This document shows positions 34,296-34,514 of a stretch of 34,514 nucleotides of DNA, piece after piece. Every line of letters starts with the position of its first letter. Within the stretch, counting starts at the first letter, position 1. Origin of the DNA: Candidatus Rokuibacteriota bacterium (lineage in GTDB: Bacteria > Methylomirabilota > Methylomirabilia > Rokubacteriales > CSP1-6); contig JACPDG010000069.1 in the NCBI GenBank assembly GCA_016184125.1, positions 1-34,514 on the forward strand, written 5' to 3'. The position numbers and the translations under genes are program-made. The notes under the pieces were generated by a model, which was not told where the DNA came from, searched no databases, and saw nothing but the letters and a program-made list of their open reading frames with translations.

Positions 34296-34301
34296 ATTGT
34301 A
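34296..34301 (-). promoter_or_regulatory. Possible -10 box of the M48 protease gene (leaderless mRNA)
   Basis: TACAAT on the minus strand ends 6 nt before the GTG at 34289, so transcription would start at or near the first base of the start codon. No good -35 is seen and no Shine-Dalgarno sequence lies in the gap. Confidence 0.35.
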
Positions 34302-34310
34302 CTGGGGAAG

Positions 34311-34332
34311 TGGGGGGCCCCGAAACTCGATG
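34311..34332. repeat. Class A hairpin repeat, partial copy
   Basis: TGGGGGGCCCCGAAACTCGA matches the left half of the copy at 23813 but lacks the C-run partner. A GGCCCGGGTCCCCC stretch 27 nt further on may be the remains of the second stem. Confidence 0.6.
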
Positions 34333-34365
34333 ACCCGATTCGTTACAGAGCCCGAGGAGCGGCCC

Positions 34366-34482
34366 GGGTCCCCCTGTACCATTCCGAGCGTCGCGATGCG
34401 GCCCCCTCAGGGAGGCTCAGGGAGAGCGCCAGGGTCCCCCTGTGCGCAGCCAGCACCTGGCCCGGACTGCGCCTCCCTGAGG
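34366..34482. repeat. Repeat-rich end of window
   Basis: CCTCAGGGAGG (34405-34415) and CCTCCCTGAGG (34472-34482) are perfect 11-bp inverted repeats. GGGTCCCCCTGT occurs twice (34366 and 34432). The minus strand has CCTGAGCCTCCCTGAGGGGG, similar to the ftsQ unit. No gene is recognised from 34383 to 34514, though a minus-strand frame stays open to the window edge. Confidence 0.6.
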
Positions 34483-34514
34483 AAACCGTGGTGCCAACGT
34501 CCAGTGGGAAGTCG

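Overview
The window is about 34.5 kb of very GC-rich bacterial chromosome, with third codon positions almost all G or C. It carries core cell-envelope and division genes. A meso-DAP-type MurE, a full dcw cluster on one strand, a lipoprotein M48 protease and a vegetative-type promoter (TTGACA-N17-TACTCT) suggest an uncultured diderm. The dispersed G-run/C-run hairpins would fit a Rokubacteria/Methylomirabilota-type genome, but that placement is a guess.

Layout. 1-75: tail of a transposase-like protein on +. 421-496: tRNA-Lys(TTT) on -. 963-4247 (-): histidine-phosphatase, hisZ and purA with overlapping ends. 4410-5714 (+): murA, with Asp in place of the usual catalytic Cys. 5851-8863 (-): a small exported protein, mtnA and a double SagB-type oxidoreductase. 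8968-11560 (-): yggS-proC-yggT-divIVA-DUF167, the conserved ylm-type division cluster. 11619-14261 (+): a Ycf46-like AAA ATPase whose P-loop is split by a 386-residue intein with a LAGLIDADG endonuclease. 14368-15122 (-): a Phd/VapC toxin-antitoxin pair with a perfect operator palindrome. 15261-16019 (-): pgeF. 16170-16856 (+): a DUF1847 protein. 16993-33260 (-): the dcw cluster in the order mraZ-rsmH-ftsL-ftsI-murE-murF-mraY-murD-ftsW-murC-murB-ftsQ-ftsA-ftsZ, with a MraZ box and promoter at its head. 33519-34289 (-): a lipoprotein M48 protease.

How the genes work together. The dcw genes make UDP-MurNAc-pentapeptide (murB to murF), transfer it to lipid (mraY), polymerise and cross-link it (ftsW, ftsI) and assemble the septal ring (ftsZ, ftsA, ftsQ, ftsL). 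MurA supplies the first committed step from a separate locus. murG and ddl are absent from their usual slots. The ylm genes (pgeF, yggS, yggT, divIVA) normally follow ftsZ; here they do so on the same strand, interrupted by the DUF1847 gene, the toxin-antitoxin pair and the intein-bearing ATPase gene.

The main points of interest are the intein in a Walker A motif, GC-rich hairpin repeats scattered between genes and twice inside ftsQ, three genes without a standard start codon where the family start should be (ftsA, mtnA, rsmH), a palindromic two-way promoter between yggS and the ATPase gene, and the Cys-to-Asp MurA.
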